Assembly (NCBI GenBank): GCA_022414725.1
Contig: CM039464.1
Coordinates: 31,739,109-31,803,108 of the forward strand
Direction of reading: 5' to 3'
DNA: 64,000 bases
DNA from: Microglena sp. YARC
Taxonomy: Eukaryota; Chlorophyta; Chlorophyceae; Chlamydomonadales; Chlamydomonadaceae
The first letter of the stretch is position 1. Every line of letters starts with the position of its first letter. Under the pieces are notes generated by a model. It did not search any database, was not told the DNA's origin, and saw only the letters and a list, made by a program, of their open reading frames with translations. The translations under genes and the position numbers were made by a program. This document shows, piece by piece, positions 1 through 12,200 of this stretch.

Positions 1-2
1 TC

Positions 3-169
3 ATGTGGCAGCTGGTTGCCAGGGTGTCAACGGCTCCGAAACCGCAGAACCGAGACCATGGAAGCTTGAAATCGGGGCCACAGAAGTACTACCAAGGGAA
101 GGCCACAAATCAGGACAGCATGGCCCCGCTCACATCGGGGACTTCTGGTACAACGCATATTGACCTCAG
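3..169 (+). CDS. Exon 1 (5' partial)
   Basis: Frame 3 is open from the window edge and ends ..THIDL plus two bases at CCTCAG|GTATGCG. The two leftover bases pair with exon 2 in its only long open frame, which supports this exon. Frame 1 has an early stop and frame 2 stops just before the donor. The Met at position 3 may be internal. The same CCTCAG|GTACGCG edge is then repeated along intron 1. Confidence 0.5.
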
Positions 170-219
170 GTATGCGTTGCGGTGGTGGTGGTGTGTGTGG
201 GGGGGGGGGGGGCTCGGAA

Positions 220-253
<34 letters not shown>

Positions 254-3200
254 ACCTCAGGTATGCGTTGTGTTGGTGGGGTGTTCGTGGGGTTGGGGTG
301 GGGGAAGGGGTGGGGTGGGGGAACCTCAGGTACGCGTTGTGTTGGTGGGGTGTTCGTGGGGTTGGGGTGGGGGGGCGGGGGGGTGGGGGAACCTCAGGTA
401 CGCGTTGTGTTGGTGAGGTGTTCATGGGGTTGGGGTTGGGGTTGGGGTGGGGGAAGGGGTGGGGTGGGGGAACCTCAGGTACGCGTCGTGTTGGTGGGGT
501 GTTCGTGGGGTTGGGGTGGGGGGGGCGGGGGGGTGGGGGAACCTCAGGTACGCGTTGTGTTGGTGAGGTGTTCATGGGGTTGGGGTTGGGGTGGGGGAAG
601 GGGTGGGGTGGGGTGGGGAACCTCAGGTACGCGTTGTGTTGGTGGGGTGTTCGTGGGGTTGGGGTGGGGGAAGGGGTGGGGTGGGGGAACCTCAGGTACG
701 CGTTGTGTTGGTGGGGTGTTCATGGGGTTGGGGTGGGGGGGGCAGGGGGGTGGGGGAACCTCAGGTACGCGTTGTGTAGGTGGGGTGTTCGTGGGGTTGT
801 GGTGGGGGAAGGGGTGGGGTGGGGGAACCTCAGGTACGCGTTGTGTTAGTGAGGTGTTCATGGGGTTGGGGTTGGGGTGGGGGAAGGGGTGGGGTGGGGT
901 GGGGGAACCTCAGGTACGCGTTGTGTTGGTGGGGTGTTCGTGGGGTTGGGGTGGGGGAAGGGTGGGGTGGGGGAACCTCAGGTACGCGTTGTGTTGGTGG
1001 GGTGTTCGTGGGTTGGGGTGGGGGGGGCGGGGGGGTGGGGGAACCTCAGGTACGCGTTGTGTTGGTGAGGTGTTCATGGGGTTGGGGTTGGGGTGGGGGA
1101 AGGGGTGGGGTGGGGTGGGGGAACCTCAGGTACGCGTCGTGTTGGTGGGGTGTTCGTGGGGTTGGGGTGGGGGGGGCGGGGGGGTGGGGGAACCTCAGGT
1201 ACGCGTTGTGTTGGTGAGGTGTTCATGGGGTTGGGTTTGGGGTGGGGGAAGGGGTGGGGTGGGGTGGGGGAACCTCAGGTACGCGTTGTGTTGGTGGGGT
1301 GTTCGTTGGGGTTGGGGTGGGGGAAGGGGTGGGTGGGGGGAACCTCAGGTACGCGTTGTGTTGGTGGGGTGTTCGTGGGGTTGGGGTGGGGGGGGCGGGG
1401 GGGTGGGGGAACCTCAGGTACGCGTTTTGTTGGTGGGGTGTTCGTGGGGTTGTGGTGGGGGAAGGGGTGGGGTGGGGGAACCTCAGGTACGCGTTGTGTT
1501 GGTGAGGTGTTTATGGGTTGGGGTTGGGGTAGGGGAAGGGGTGGGGTGGGGTGGGGGAACCTCAGGTACGCGTTGTGTTGGTGGGGGTGTTCGTGGGGTT
1601 GGGGTGGGGGAAGGGGTGGGGTGGGGGAACCTCAGGTACGCGTTTGTGTTGGGTGGGGTGTTCGTGGGGTTGGGGTGGGGGGGGCGGGGGGGTGGGGGAA
1701 CCTCAGGTACGCGTTGTGTTGGTGAGGTGTTCATGGGGTTGGGGTTGGGGTGGGGGAAGGGTGGGGTGGGGTGAGGGAACCTCAGGTACGCGTCGTGTTG
1801 GTGGGGTGTTTCGTGGGGTTGGGGTGGGGGGGGCGGGGGGTGGGGGAACCTCAGGTACGCGTTGTGTTGGTGAGGTGTTCATGGGGGTTGGGTTTGGGGT
1901 GGGGGAAGGGGTGGGGTGGGGTGGGGGAACCTCAGGTACGCGTTGTGTTGGTGGGGTGTTCGTGGGGTTGGGGTGGGGGAAGGGGTGGGGTGGGGGAACC
2001 TCAGGTACGCGTTGTGTTGGTGGGGTGTTCGTGGGGTTGGGGTGGGGGGGCGGGGGGGTGGGGGAACCTCAGGTACGCGTTGTGTTGGTGGGGTGTTCGT
2101 GGGGTTGTGGTGGGGGAAGGGGTGGGGTGGGGGAACCTCAGGTACGCGTTGTGTTGGTGAGGTGTTCATGGGTTGGGGTTGGGGTGGGGGAAGGGGTGGG
2201 GTGGGGTGGGGGAACCTCAGTTACGCGTTGTGTTGGTGGGTGTTCGTGGGGTTGGGGTGGGGAAGGGGTGGGGTGGGGAACCTCAGGTTACGCGTTGTGT
2301 TGGGGGGTGTTCGTGGGTTGGGGTGGGGGGGGCGGGGGGGGGGGGAAACCTCAGGTACGCGTTGTGTTGGTGGGGTGTTCGTGGGTTGTGGTGGGGGAAG
2401 GGGTGGGGTGGGGGAACCTCAGGTACGCGTTGTGTTGGTGAGGTGTTCATGGGGTTGGGGTTGGGGTGGGGGAAGGGGTGGGGTGGGGTGGGGGAACCTC
2501 AGGTACGCGTTGTGTTGGTGGGGTGTTCGTGGGGTTGGGGTGGGGGGGCGGGGGGTGGGGGAACCTCAGGTACGCGTTGTGTTGGTGAGGTGTTCATGGG
2601 GTTGGGTTTGGGGTGGGGGAAGGGGTGGGGTGGGGGTGGGGGAACCTCAGGTACGCGTTGTGTTGGTGGGGTGTTCGTGGGTTGGGGTGGGGCAAGGGTG
2701 GGGTGGGGGAACCTCAGGTACGCGTTGTGTTGGTGGGGTGTTCGTGGGGTTGGGGTGGAGGGGGTGTGGGGGTGGGGGAACCTCAGGTACGCGTTGTGTT
2801 GGTGGGGTGTTCGTGGGGTTGTGGTGGGGGAAGGGGTGGGGTGGGGGAACCTCAGGTACGCGTTGTGTTGGTGAGGTGTTCATGGGGTTGGGGTTGGGGT
2901 GGGGGAAGGGGTGGGGTGGGGTGGGGGAACCTCAGGTACGCGTTGTGTTGGTGGGTGTTCGTGGGGTTGGGGTGGGGGAAGGGGTGGGGTGGGGAACCTC
3001 AGGTACGCGTTGTGTTTGTGGGGTGATGGTGGGGTTGGGGTTGGGGGGCGCGGGGGGTGGAGGAACCTCAGGTACGCGTTGTGTTGGTGGGGTGTTCGTG
3101 GGTTGGGGTGGGGAAGGGGTGGGGTGGGGGAACCTCAGGTACGCGTTGTGTTGGTGGGGTGTTCATGGGGTTGGGGTTGGGGTGGGGGAAGGGGTGGGGT

Positions 3201-6200
3201 GGGGATACCTCTGGTACGCGTTGTGTTGGTGGGGTGTTCATGGGGTTGGGGTTGGGGTGGGGGAAGGGGTGGGGTGGGGAACCTCAGGTACGCGTTGTGT
3301 TGGTGAGGTGTTCATGGGTTGGGGTGGGGTTGGGGGAAGGGGTGGGGTGGGGAATCAGGTACCCGTTGTGTTTGGTGAGGTGTTCATGGGGTTGGGGTTG
3401 GGGTGGGGAAGGGGTGGGGTGAGGAAACCTCAGGTACGCGTTGTGTTGGTGAGGTGTTCATGGGGTTGGGGAGGGGAAGGGGTGGGGTGGGGGAACCTCA
3501 GGTACGCATTGTGTTGTGGGGTGTTCGTGGGTTGGGGTGGGGGGGCGGGGGTTGGGGGAACCTCAGGTACGCGTTGTGTTGGTGGGTGTTCGTGGGTTTG
3601 GGGTGGGGGGGCGGGGGGTGGGGGAACCTCAGGTACGCGTTGTGTTGGTGGTGTTCGTGGGTTGGGGTGGGGGGGGCGGGGGGTGGGGAACCTCAGGTAC
3701 GCGTTGTGTTGGTGAGGTGTTCATGGGGTTGGGTTTGGGGTGGGGGAAGGGTGGGGGTGGGGTGGGAACCTCAGGTACGCGTTGTGTTGGGTGGTGTTCG
3801 TTGGGTTGTGGGGGAAGGGTGGGATGGGGACCTCAGGTACGCGTTGTGTTGGTGGGGTGTTCGTGGGGTTGGGGTGGGAGGGGCGGGGGGGGTGGGGGAC
3901 CTCAGGTACGTGTTGTGTTGGTGGGTGTTCGTGGGGTTTGTGGTGGGGGAAGGGGTGGGGTGGGGGAACCTCAGGTACGCGTTGTGTTGGTGAGGTGTTC
4001 ATGGGGTTGGGTTTGGGGTGGGGAAGGGGTGGGTGGGGTGGGGGAACCTCGATTCGCGTTGTGTTGGTGGGGTGTTCGTGGGTTGGGGTGGGGGGGCGGG
4101 GGGGTGGGGGAACCTCAGGTACGCGTTGTGTTGGTGAGGTGTTCATGGGGTTGGGTTTGGGGTGGGGGAAGGGGTGGGGTGGGGTGGGGGAACCTCAGGT
4201 ACGCGTTGTGTTGGTGGGGTGTTCGTGGGGTTGGGGTGGGGCAAGGGTGGGGTGGGGGAACCTCAGGTACGCGTTGTGTTTGGGGGTGTTCGTGGGGTTG
4301 GGGTGGGGGGGGGGGGGGTGGGGGAAACTCAGGTACGCGTTGTGTTGGTGGGGTGTTCGTGGGGTTGTGGGTGGGGGAAGGGGTGGGGTGGGGGAACCTC
4401 AGGTACGCGTTGTGTTTGGTGAGGTGTTCATGGGGTTTGGGTTTGGGGTGGGGGAAGGGGTGGGGTGGGGTGGGGGAACCTCAGGTACGCGTTGTGTTGG
4501 TGAGGTGTTCATGGGGTTGGGGTTGGGTTGGGGGAAGGGGTGGGGTGGGGTGGGGGAACCTCAGGTACGCGTTGTGTTGGGTGGGGTTGTTGGGGTGGGG
4601 AACCTAAGTGGTTGTGTTGGGGTGGGGGGGGGGGGGGGGGCGGGGGTGGGGGAACCTCAGGTACGCGTTGTGTTGGTGGGGTGTTCGTGGGGTTGTGGTG
4701 GGGGAAGGGGTGGGGTGGGGGAAACCTCAGGTTACGCGTTGTGTTGGTGAGGTGTTCATGGGGTTGGGGGTGGGGGTGGGGGCGGGGGGGGGGATGTGGG
4801 GAACCTCAAGGTACGCGTTGTGTTGGTGGGTGTTCGGGGTTGGGGTTGGGGGGGGAGGGTTGTGGGTGGGGGAAGGGGTGGGGTGGGGGAAACTCAGGTA
4901 AATACGCGTTGTGTTGGTGAGGTGTGTTGGGGTTGGGGGGTTGGGGTGGGGGGGGTGGGGGTGGGGGAACCTCAGGTACGCGTTGTGTTTTGGTGGGGTG
5001 TTCGTGGGGTTGGGTGGTGGGGGGGAAGGGGTGGGGTGGGGGAAACTCAGGTACGCGTGTGTTGGTGGGGTGTTCATGTGGGTTGGGTTGGGGTGGGGGG
5101 GGGGGGAAGGGTACGCGTGGGTGGTGGGGTGGGGGAACGTACGGGTTGTTGGGGGTGTTTGATGGGGTGGGGTGGGTGGGGGAACCTCAGGTACGCGTTG
5201 TGTTTGGTGGGTGGGGTGGGGGGGTTGGGTGGGGGGGGTGGCGGTGGGGTGGGGGGAACCTCAGGTACGCGTGTTTGTGTGGGTGGGGTTGGGGTTGGGG
5301 TGGGGTAGGGGTGGGGTGGGGGGGAACCTCAGGTACGCGTTGTGTTGGTGGGGTGTTCGTGGGGTTGGGGTGGGGGGGGGTGGGGGTGGGGAACCTCAGG
5401 TACGCGTTGTGTTGGTGGGGTGTTCGTGGGGTTGGGGGGGAAGAAGGGGTGGGGTGGGGGAAACTCAGTTACGCGTTGTGTTGGTGAGGTGTTCATGGGG
5501 GTTGGGTTTGGGGTGGGGGAAGGGGTGGGGTGGGGTGGGGAACCTCAGGTACGCGTTGTGTTGGTGGGGTGTTCGTGGGGTGGGGTCGGGGGGCGGGGGG
5601 GGTGGGGGAAACTCAGGTACGCGTTGTGTTGGTGAGGTGTTCATGGGGTTGGGTTTGGGTGGGGGAAGGGTGGGGTGGGGTGGGGAACCTCAGGTACGCG
5701 TTGTGTTGGTGGGGTGTTTGTGGGTGTTGGGTGGGGGAAGGGTGGGGTGGGGGAACCTCAGGTACGCGTTGTGTTGGTGGGGTGGTTCGTGGGGTTGGGG
5801 TGGGGAAGGGGTGGGGTGGGGGAACCTCAGGTACGCGTTGTGTTTGTGGGGTGATCGTGGGGTTGGGGTGGGGGCGGCGGGGGGGTGGGGGAACCTCAGG
5901 TACGCGTTGTGTTTGTGGGGTGTTCGTGGGGCTTGTGTGGAGTGGGAAGGGGTGGGGTGGGGGAACCTCAGGTACGCGTTGTGTTGGTGAGGTGTTCATG
6001 GGTTGGGGTTTTTTGGGGTGGGGAAGGGGTGGGGTGGGTGGGGAACCTCAGGTACGCGTTGTGTTGGTGGGGTGTTCGTGGGGTTGGGGTGGGGAAGGGG
6101 TGGGGTGGGGAACCTCAGGTACGCGTTGTGTTGGTGGGTGGTGTTCGTGGGTTGGGGTGGGGGAAGGGGGTGGGGTGGGGGAACCTCAGGTACGCGTTGT

Positions 6201-9200
6201 GTTGGTGGGGTGTTCGTGGGTTGGGGTGGGGGAAGGGGTGGGGTGGGGGAACCTCAGGTACGCGTTGTGTTGGTGGGGTGTTCGTGGGGTTGGGGTTGGG
6301 GGGGCATTGGGGGGTGGGGTAACCTCAGGTACGCGTTGTGTTGGTGGGTGTGTTCGTGGGTTGTGGTGGGGGAGGGGTGGGGTGGGGGAACCTCAGGTAC
6401 GCGTTGTGTTGGTGAGGTGTTCATGGGGTTTGAGGGTTGGGGTGGGGGAAGGGGTGGGTGGGGTGGGGGACCTCAGGTACGCGTTGTGTTGGTGGGGGCA
6501 TGTTTCGTTGGGGTTGTGGGTGGGGGGGCGGGGGGTGGGGGAACCTCAGGTACGCGTTGTGTTGGTGAGGTGTTCATGGGGTTTGGGGTTGGGGTGGGGG
6601 AAGGGGTGGGGTGGGGTGGGGAAACCTTAGGTACGCGTTGTGTTGGTGGGGTGTTCGTGGGTTGTGGTGGGGGAAGGCACGATTTTTTGGTGGGAACCTC
6701 AGTGGGGAGTGTTCATGGGGTCTAGGGTGTGGGTGGGGGAAGGGTGGGTGGGGTGGGGAACTCAGGTACGCGTTGTGTTGGTGGGGTGTTCGTGGGGTTG
6801 GGGTGGGGGGGGGGCGGGGGGTGGGGGAACCTCAGGTACGCGTTGTGTTTGGTGGGGTGATTCGTGGGGTTGTGGTGGGGAAGGGGTGGGGTGGGGTGAA
6901 CCTCAGGTACGCGTTGTGTTGGTGAGGTGTTCATGGGGTTCGGGTTGGGTGGGGAAGGGGTGGGGTGGGGTGGGGGAACCTCAGGTACGCGTTGTGTTGG
7001 TGGGGTGTCGTGGGGTGTGTGGTGGGGGCGGGGGGTGGGGAACCTCAGGTACGCGTTGTGTTGGTGGGGGTGGAGGTTGGGGGTTGTGTGAGAAGGGGTG
7101 GGGTGGTGGGACCTCAGGTACGCGTTGTGTTGGTGGGGTATCGTGGGATTGGGGTGGGGGAAGGGGGTGGGGTGGGGGAACCAACAGGTACGCATGTGTT
7201 TTGTGGGGTGTTCGTGGGGGTTGGGGTGGGGGGGGCGTGGGGGAACTCAGGAGAAGGGGCGGGGGGTGGGAACCTCAGGTACGCGTTGTGTTGGTGAGGT
7301 GTTCATGTGGGGTGGGGTTGGGGTGGGGGATGGGTGGGGTGGGTGGGGGAACCTCAGGTACGCGTTGTGTTGGTGGGGTGATCGTGGGTTGTTGAGGGTG
7401 AGGGCGGGCGGGGGGTGGGGGGAACCTCAGGTACGCGTTGTTTTGGTGAGGTGTTCATGGGGTTGACTCGTTTTGGTAGGAAGGCGGGGGGGGGGTGGGG
7501 AACCTGCAGGTACGGTTGAGTGTGTTGGTGGGGGAGGGTTATCGTGGGGTGTTGGGGAAGGTAACGCCCGTTGTGTTGGTGGGGGGACCTGGGCTCGCAC
7601 ACGGGTGAGTGGAACCTCAGGTACGCGTTGTGTTTGGTGGTTCAATGGGGTGGGGTTGTAGGGGGGCGGAATATACGGGGTGGGGAACCTCAGCTACGCG
7701 TTGTGTTGTGCTGGGGGGTGGTGGGTGTTGCGCGGGCTGGGTGGAACCTCAGGTACGCGTTGTGGTTGGTGAAGTGTTCATGGGGTTGGGTTTGGGGTGG
7801 GGGAAGGGTGGGGTGGGCTGGGGGGAACCTCAGGTCGCGTTGTGTTGTGGGGTGTCCGTGGAGTTCGGGGATTTTTTAGGGGTGGGGCGTGGAACCTCAG
7901 TACGAACCTCAGTTGTGTTGGTCGAGGTGTTTCATGGGGGTTTGGGGTGGGAGGGTGGGGTGGGGGAACCTCAGGTACGCGTGTTGTGGGTGATGGGGTG
8001 TGGAGTTGGGAATTGTGGGGGGCGGGGGGGTGGGGGAACCTCAGGTCCGCGTTGTATAGTTGGTGGGGTGGGGACCTCAGGTACGTGTTGTTGGTTTGGG
8101 GTGGGGGAAGGGGTGGGTGGGGTTGGGGTGGGGGAAGGGGTGGGGTGGGTGTAAATTCCTATGTTGTGGTTAGTGGGCCTGTGTTAGTACGCGTGGGGGA
8201 AGGGGTGTGGGGGAACCTTTGGTGGTTGGTGTGGGTGTTCGTGGGGTGGAATGGGGCGGGGCGGTGGGGGGGTGAAACCTCAGGTTAACGGGTGGTGGGT
8301 GTGTTCGTAGGGTGTTGTGGTTGGGGGGAGGGGGGTGGGGTGGGGTGGGGAACCTCAGGCGTACTGTTTCTGTGTGGTGGGGTGTTCGTGGGGTTGGTGG
8401 GGGAGGGGTGGGGTGAACCTGGTGAACCTTCCTGGGTGGGTTTCGGTGGTGTGGTCGTTTCAAGTTGTGGTCTTGGTGAATGATGTGGGGAATAGGTGTG
8501 ATGTGGGTTCTCAGGTACGCGTTGTGTTGCTTCATGTGGGGGAAGCTGTGTTAAGGGGTGGGGGTGGGGGAACGTGGGCCTTGGGGTGGGGGTTGGGGGG
8601 GCGGGGGGGTGGGGGAAACACTCAGGTACGCGTTGTGTTGGTGGGGTGTTTCGTGGGGTTGTGGTGGGGGAAGGGTGGGGTGGGGTGGGGGGGCGGAACT
8701 CAGGTACGCGTTGTGTTGGTTGGGTGTTCGTGGGGTTTAGTGGTGGGGGAAGGGGCTGGGGTGGGGGAACCTCAGGTACGCGTTGTGTTGGTGGGGTGTT
8801 CGTGGGGGGTGGGGAAGGGGTGGGGTGGGGGAACCTCAGGGCCCAATGGGGTGGGGTGTTCGGGGTGTGGTGGGGGCATGGGAACCTCAGGTACGCGTTG
8901 TGGTTGGTGGGGTGTTCATGGGGTTGGGTGGGGGAAGGGGTGGGGTGGGGGGGGGCACCTCAGGTAGCGTTGTGTTGGTGGGTGTTCGTGGGGTTGGGTG
9001 GGGGAAGGGGTGGGGTGGGGGAACCACAGGTACGCATGGGGGGTGGGGGGTTGGGTGGGGGGGGCGGGGGGTGAGAACTCCCGGGGTGTGTGGTGGGGTG
9101 TTCGTGGGGTTTGGGGCGGGGGGTGGGGGAACTCAGGTACGCGTGTGTGGTGGGTGTCATGTTCGGGTTGGGGTTGGGTGGGGATGGGTGGGTGTGGGGG

Positions 9201-12200
9201 AACCTCAGGTACGCGTTGTGTTGGTGGGGTGATCCGTTGTGGGGGCGGGGGTGGGGGAACTAGGTGTTTGGTGAGTGTTCATGGGGTTAGGTTGGGTGGC
9301 CTGGGGTGGGGGTGGGGGTAAACTCAGGTACGGCGTTGTGTTGGTGGCCTGGTGTTCGTGGGGTGGGTGGGGCAGGGGATGGGGGAACCTCAGGTGCGCG
9401 TTGTGCGTGGTGTGTTCATGGTGGGGTTGGGGTGGAGAAGGGGTGGGGTGGGGCGGGAGGAACCTCAAGGTACGCGTTGTGTTGGTGGGGTGTTCGTTGG
9501 GGGTTGGGGTGGGGGACAGGGGTGGGGTGGGGGAACCACAGGTACGCCATTGTGTTTGTTGGGGTGTTCGTGGGGTTGGGGTGGGGGGGGCGGGGGGGGG
9601 AGAACCTCGGTACGCGTGTGTTGGTGGGGTGTTCGTGGGGTTGGGGCGGGGGGGTGGGGAACCTCAGGTACGCTTTGTGTTGGTGAGGTGTTCATGTGGG
9701 GTTGGGGTTGGGGAGCTGGGGGAAATGGGTGGGGTGGGTGGGGGAACCTCAGGTACGCGTTGTGTTGGTGGGGTGATTCGTGGGGTTGGGGTGAGGGGGG
9801 CGGGGGGGGGGAACCTCAGGTACGCGTTGTGTTGGTGAGGTGTTCATGGGGTTGGGGTGGGGGAAGGGGTGGTGGGGTGGGGGAACCTCAGGACTCTGCG
9901 TGTGTTGGTGAGGGTGTTCGTGGGGTTTGGGAGTGGGGGGGGCGGAGGGTGGGCGTGGGGGGAACCTCAGCGTACGCGTTGTGTTGGTGGGTGTTCAGTT
10001 CGTGGGCGTTGGGGTGGGTGGGGAAGGGGTGGGAGTTAAGGGGGAACCTCAGGTACGCGTTGTGTTGGTGGGTGTTCGCGGGGTTGGGGTGGGGGAAGAG
10101 GTGGGGTGGGGGAACCTCAGGTACGCGTGCTTGGTGGGTGTGTTCGTGGTGTTGGGGTGGAGGGGGCGGTGGGGGTGGGGGAACCTTCAGGTACGCGTTG
10201 TGTTGGTGAGGTGTTCATTTGGGGTTTGTTGTGGGGGGGAAGGGGTGGGGTTGGGGGGGGAACCTTCAAGGTACGCGTTGTGTTGGTGAGGTGTTCATGG
10301 GGTTGGGTTTGGGGTGGGGGAAGGGGTGGGGTGGGAAACCTTCAGTAACGGGGGAAACCTAAGATGGAACCTCAGCGTACGCTGTGTGTTCATTTTGGGT
10401 TGGGGTGGGGGTGGGGGAAGGTGGGGTGGGGTGGGGAACCTCAGTGCGGGTGTTGGGGTGTTCGGGGGGGGGTGGGGGGGGCGGGGGTGGTGGGGGAACC
10501 TCAGGTACGCGTTGTGTTGGTGAGGTGTTCATGGGTTTGGGTTGGGTTTGGTGGTGGGGAGGGGTGGGTGGGGTTGGGGGAACCTCTGGTACGCGTTGTG
10601 TTGGGTGGGGGTGGGGGGGCGGGGGGTTGGGGTGGGGGGTGCGGGGGGAGTGGGGGGAACTTCAGCGTACGCGTTGTGTTGGCTTGAAGGTGTTCATGGG
10701 GTGGGGGGTTGCTTGGATGGGGAAGGGGTGGGGTGGGGAACCTCTCAGGTACGCGTTGTGTTGTGGGGTGGGGGTGTCGTTCCGGGGTTGGGTGGGGGGA
10801 AGAGGATGGGTGGGGCGGGAACCTCAGGTACAGGTACGCGCAGTACGTGTTGTGTGGTGGTTTTCGGGAGGGTTGGTGCGGGGGGCGGTCGGGGTGGGGG
10901 AACCTCAGCAGGTACGCCGTTTTTTGTGTTGGTGAGGTGTTCATTGGGTTGGGTTGGGAGTGGGGGAAGGGGTGGGGTGGGGTGGGGAACCTCAGGTACG
11001 CGTTGTGTTGGTGGGCGGTGTTCGTGGGGTTGGGGTGGGGTGGGGAAGGTGGCTGGGGGGGGAAACCTCAGGTACGCGTTGTGTTGGTGAGGGGTGTTTC
11101 ATTGGGGTTGGGGTTGGGGTGGGGAAGGGGTGGGGCTGGGGTGGGGGAACCTCAGGTACGCGTTGTGTTGGTGGGGTGTTCGTGGGGTTGGCGGTGGGGG
11201 GGGCGGGGGGGTGGGGGAACCTCAGGTACCGTTGTGTTGGTGAGGTGTTCATGGGGTTGGGTTTGGGGTGGGGGAAGGGGTGGGGTGGGGTGGGGAAACC
11301 TCAGGTACGCGTTTGTGTTGGTGGGTGGGTGTTCGTGGGTTGTGGTGTGGGAAGGGGTGGTGGGGGAACACTCAGGTCACGCGTTGTGTTGGTGGGTTGT
11401 TCGTGGGTTGGTCGGGAGGAGGGGGGGGAAACTCAGGTACGCGTTTGTGTTGGTGGGGTGTTCGTGGGGTTTGTGGTGGGGAAGGGGTTGGGGTGGAAAC
11501 CTCAGGTACGCGTTGTGTTGGTGAGGTGTTCATGGGTTAGGGTTGGGGTGGGGAAGGGGTGGGGTGGGGTGGGGAACCTTCAGGTACGCGTTATGTTGGT
11601 GGGGTGTTCGTGGGGGTTGTGGTGGGGGGGGAACGGGGGGGTGGGGGAAAACCTCAGGTACGCGTTGTGTTGGTGGGGTGTTCATGGGGTTGGGTTGGGG
11701 TGGGGGAAGGGGTGGGTGGTGGGTGGAGAACCTCAGGTACGCGTCCTGTGTTGGGTGGGGTGTTCGTGGGTTGGGGTGGGGTGGGGGGGGGGGTGGGGGA
11801 ACCTCAGGTACGCGTTGTGTTTGGTGAGGTGTTCATGGGCGTTGGGGTTTTGGGGTGGGGAAGGGGTGGGGTGGGGTGGGGGAACCTCAGGTACGCGTTG
11901 TGTTGGTGGGGTGTTCGTGGGGTTGTGGTGGGGGAAGGGGGGGTGTGGGGGAACCTCAAGGTACGCGTTGTGTTGGTGGGGTGTTCGTGGGGTTGGCGGT
12001 GGGGGGGGGCGGGGGTGGGGAACTCAGGTACGCGTTGTGTGAGGTGGGCGTGTTCGTGGGGTTGGTGGTGGGGCAAGGGGTGGGTGGGGGAACCTCAGGT
12101 ACGCGTTGTGTTGTGGGGTGTTCATGTTGGGTTTGAAAGAGGGTGTGGGGGAACCTCAGGTACGCGTGTGTTGGTGTGGGTGTTCATGGGTTGAGGGTTG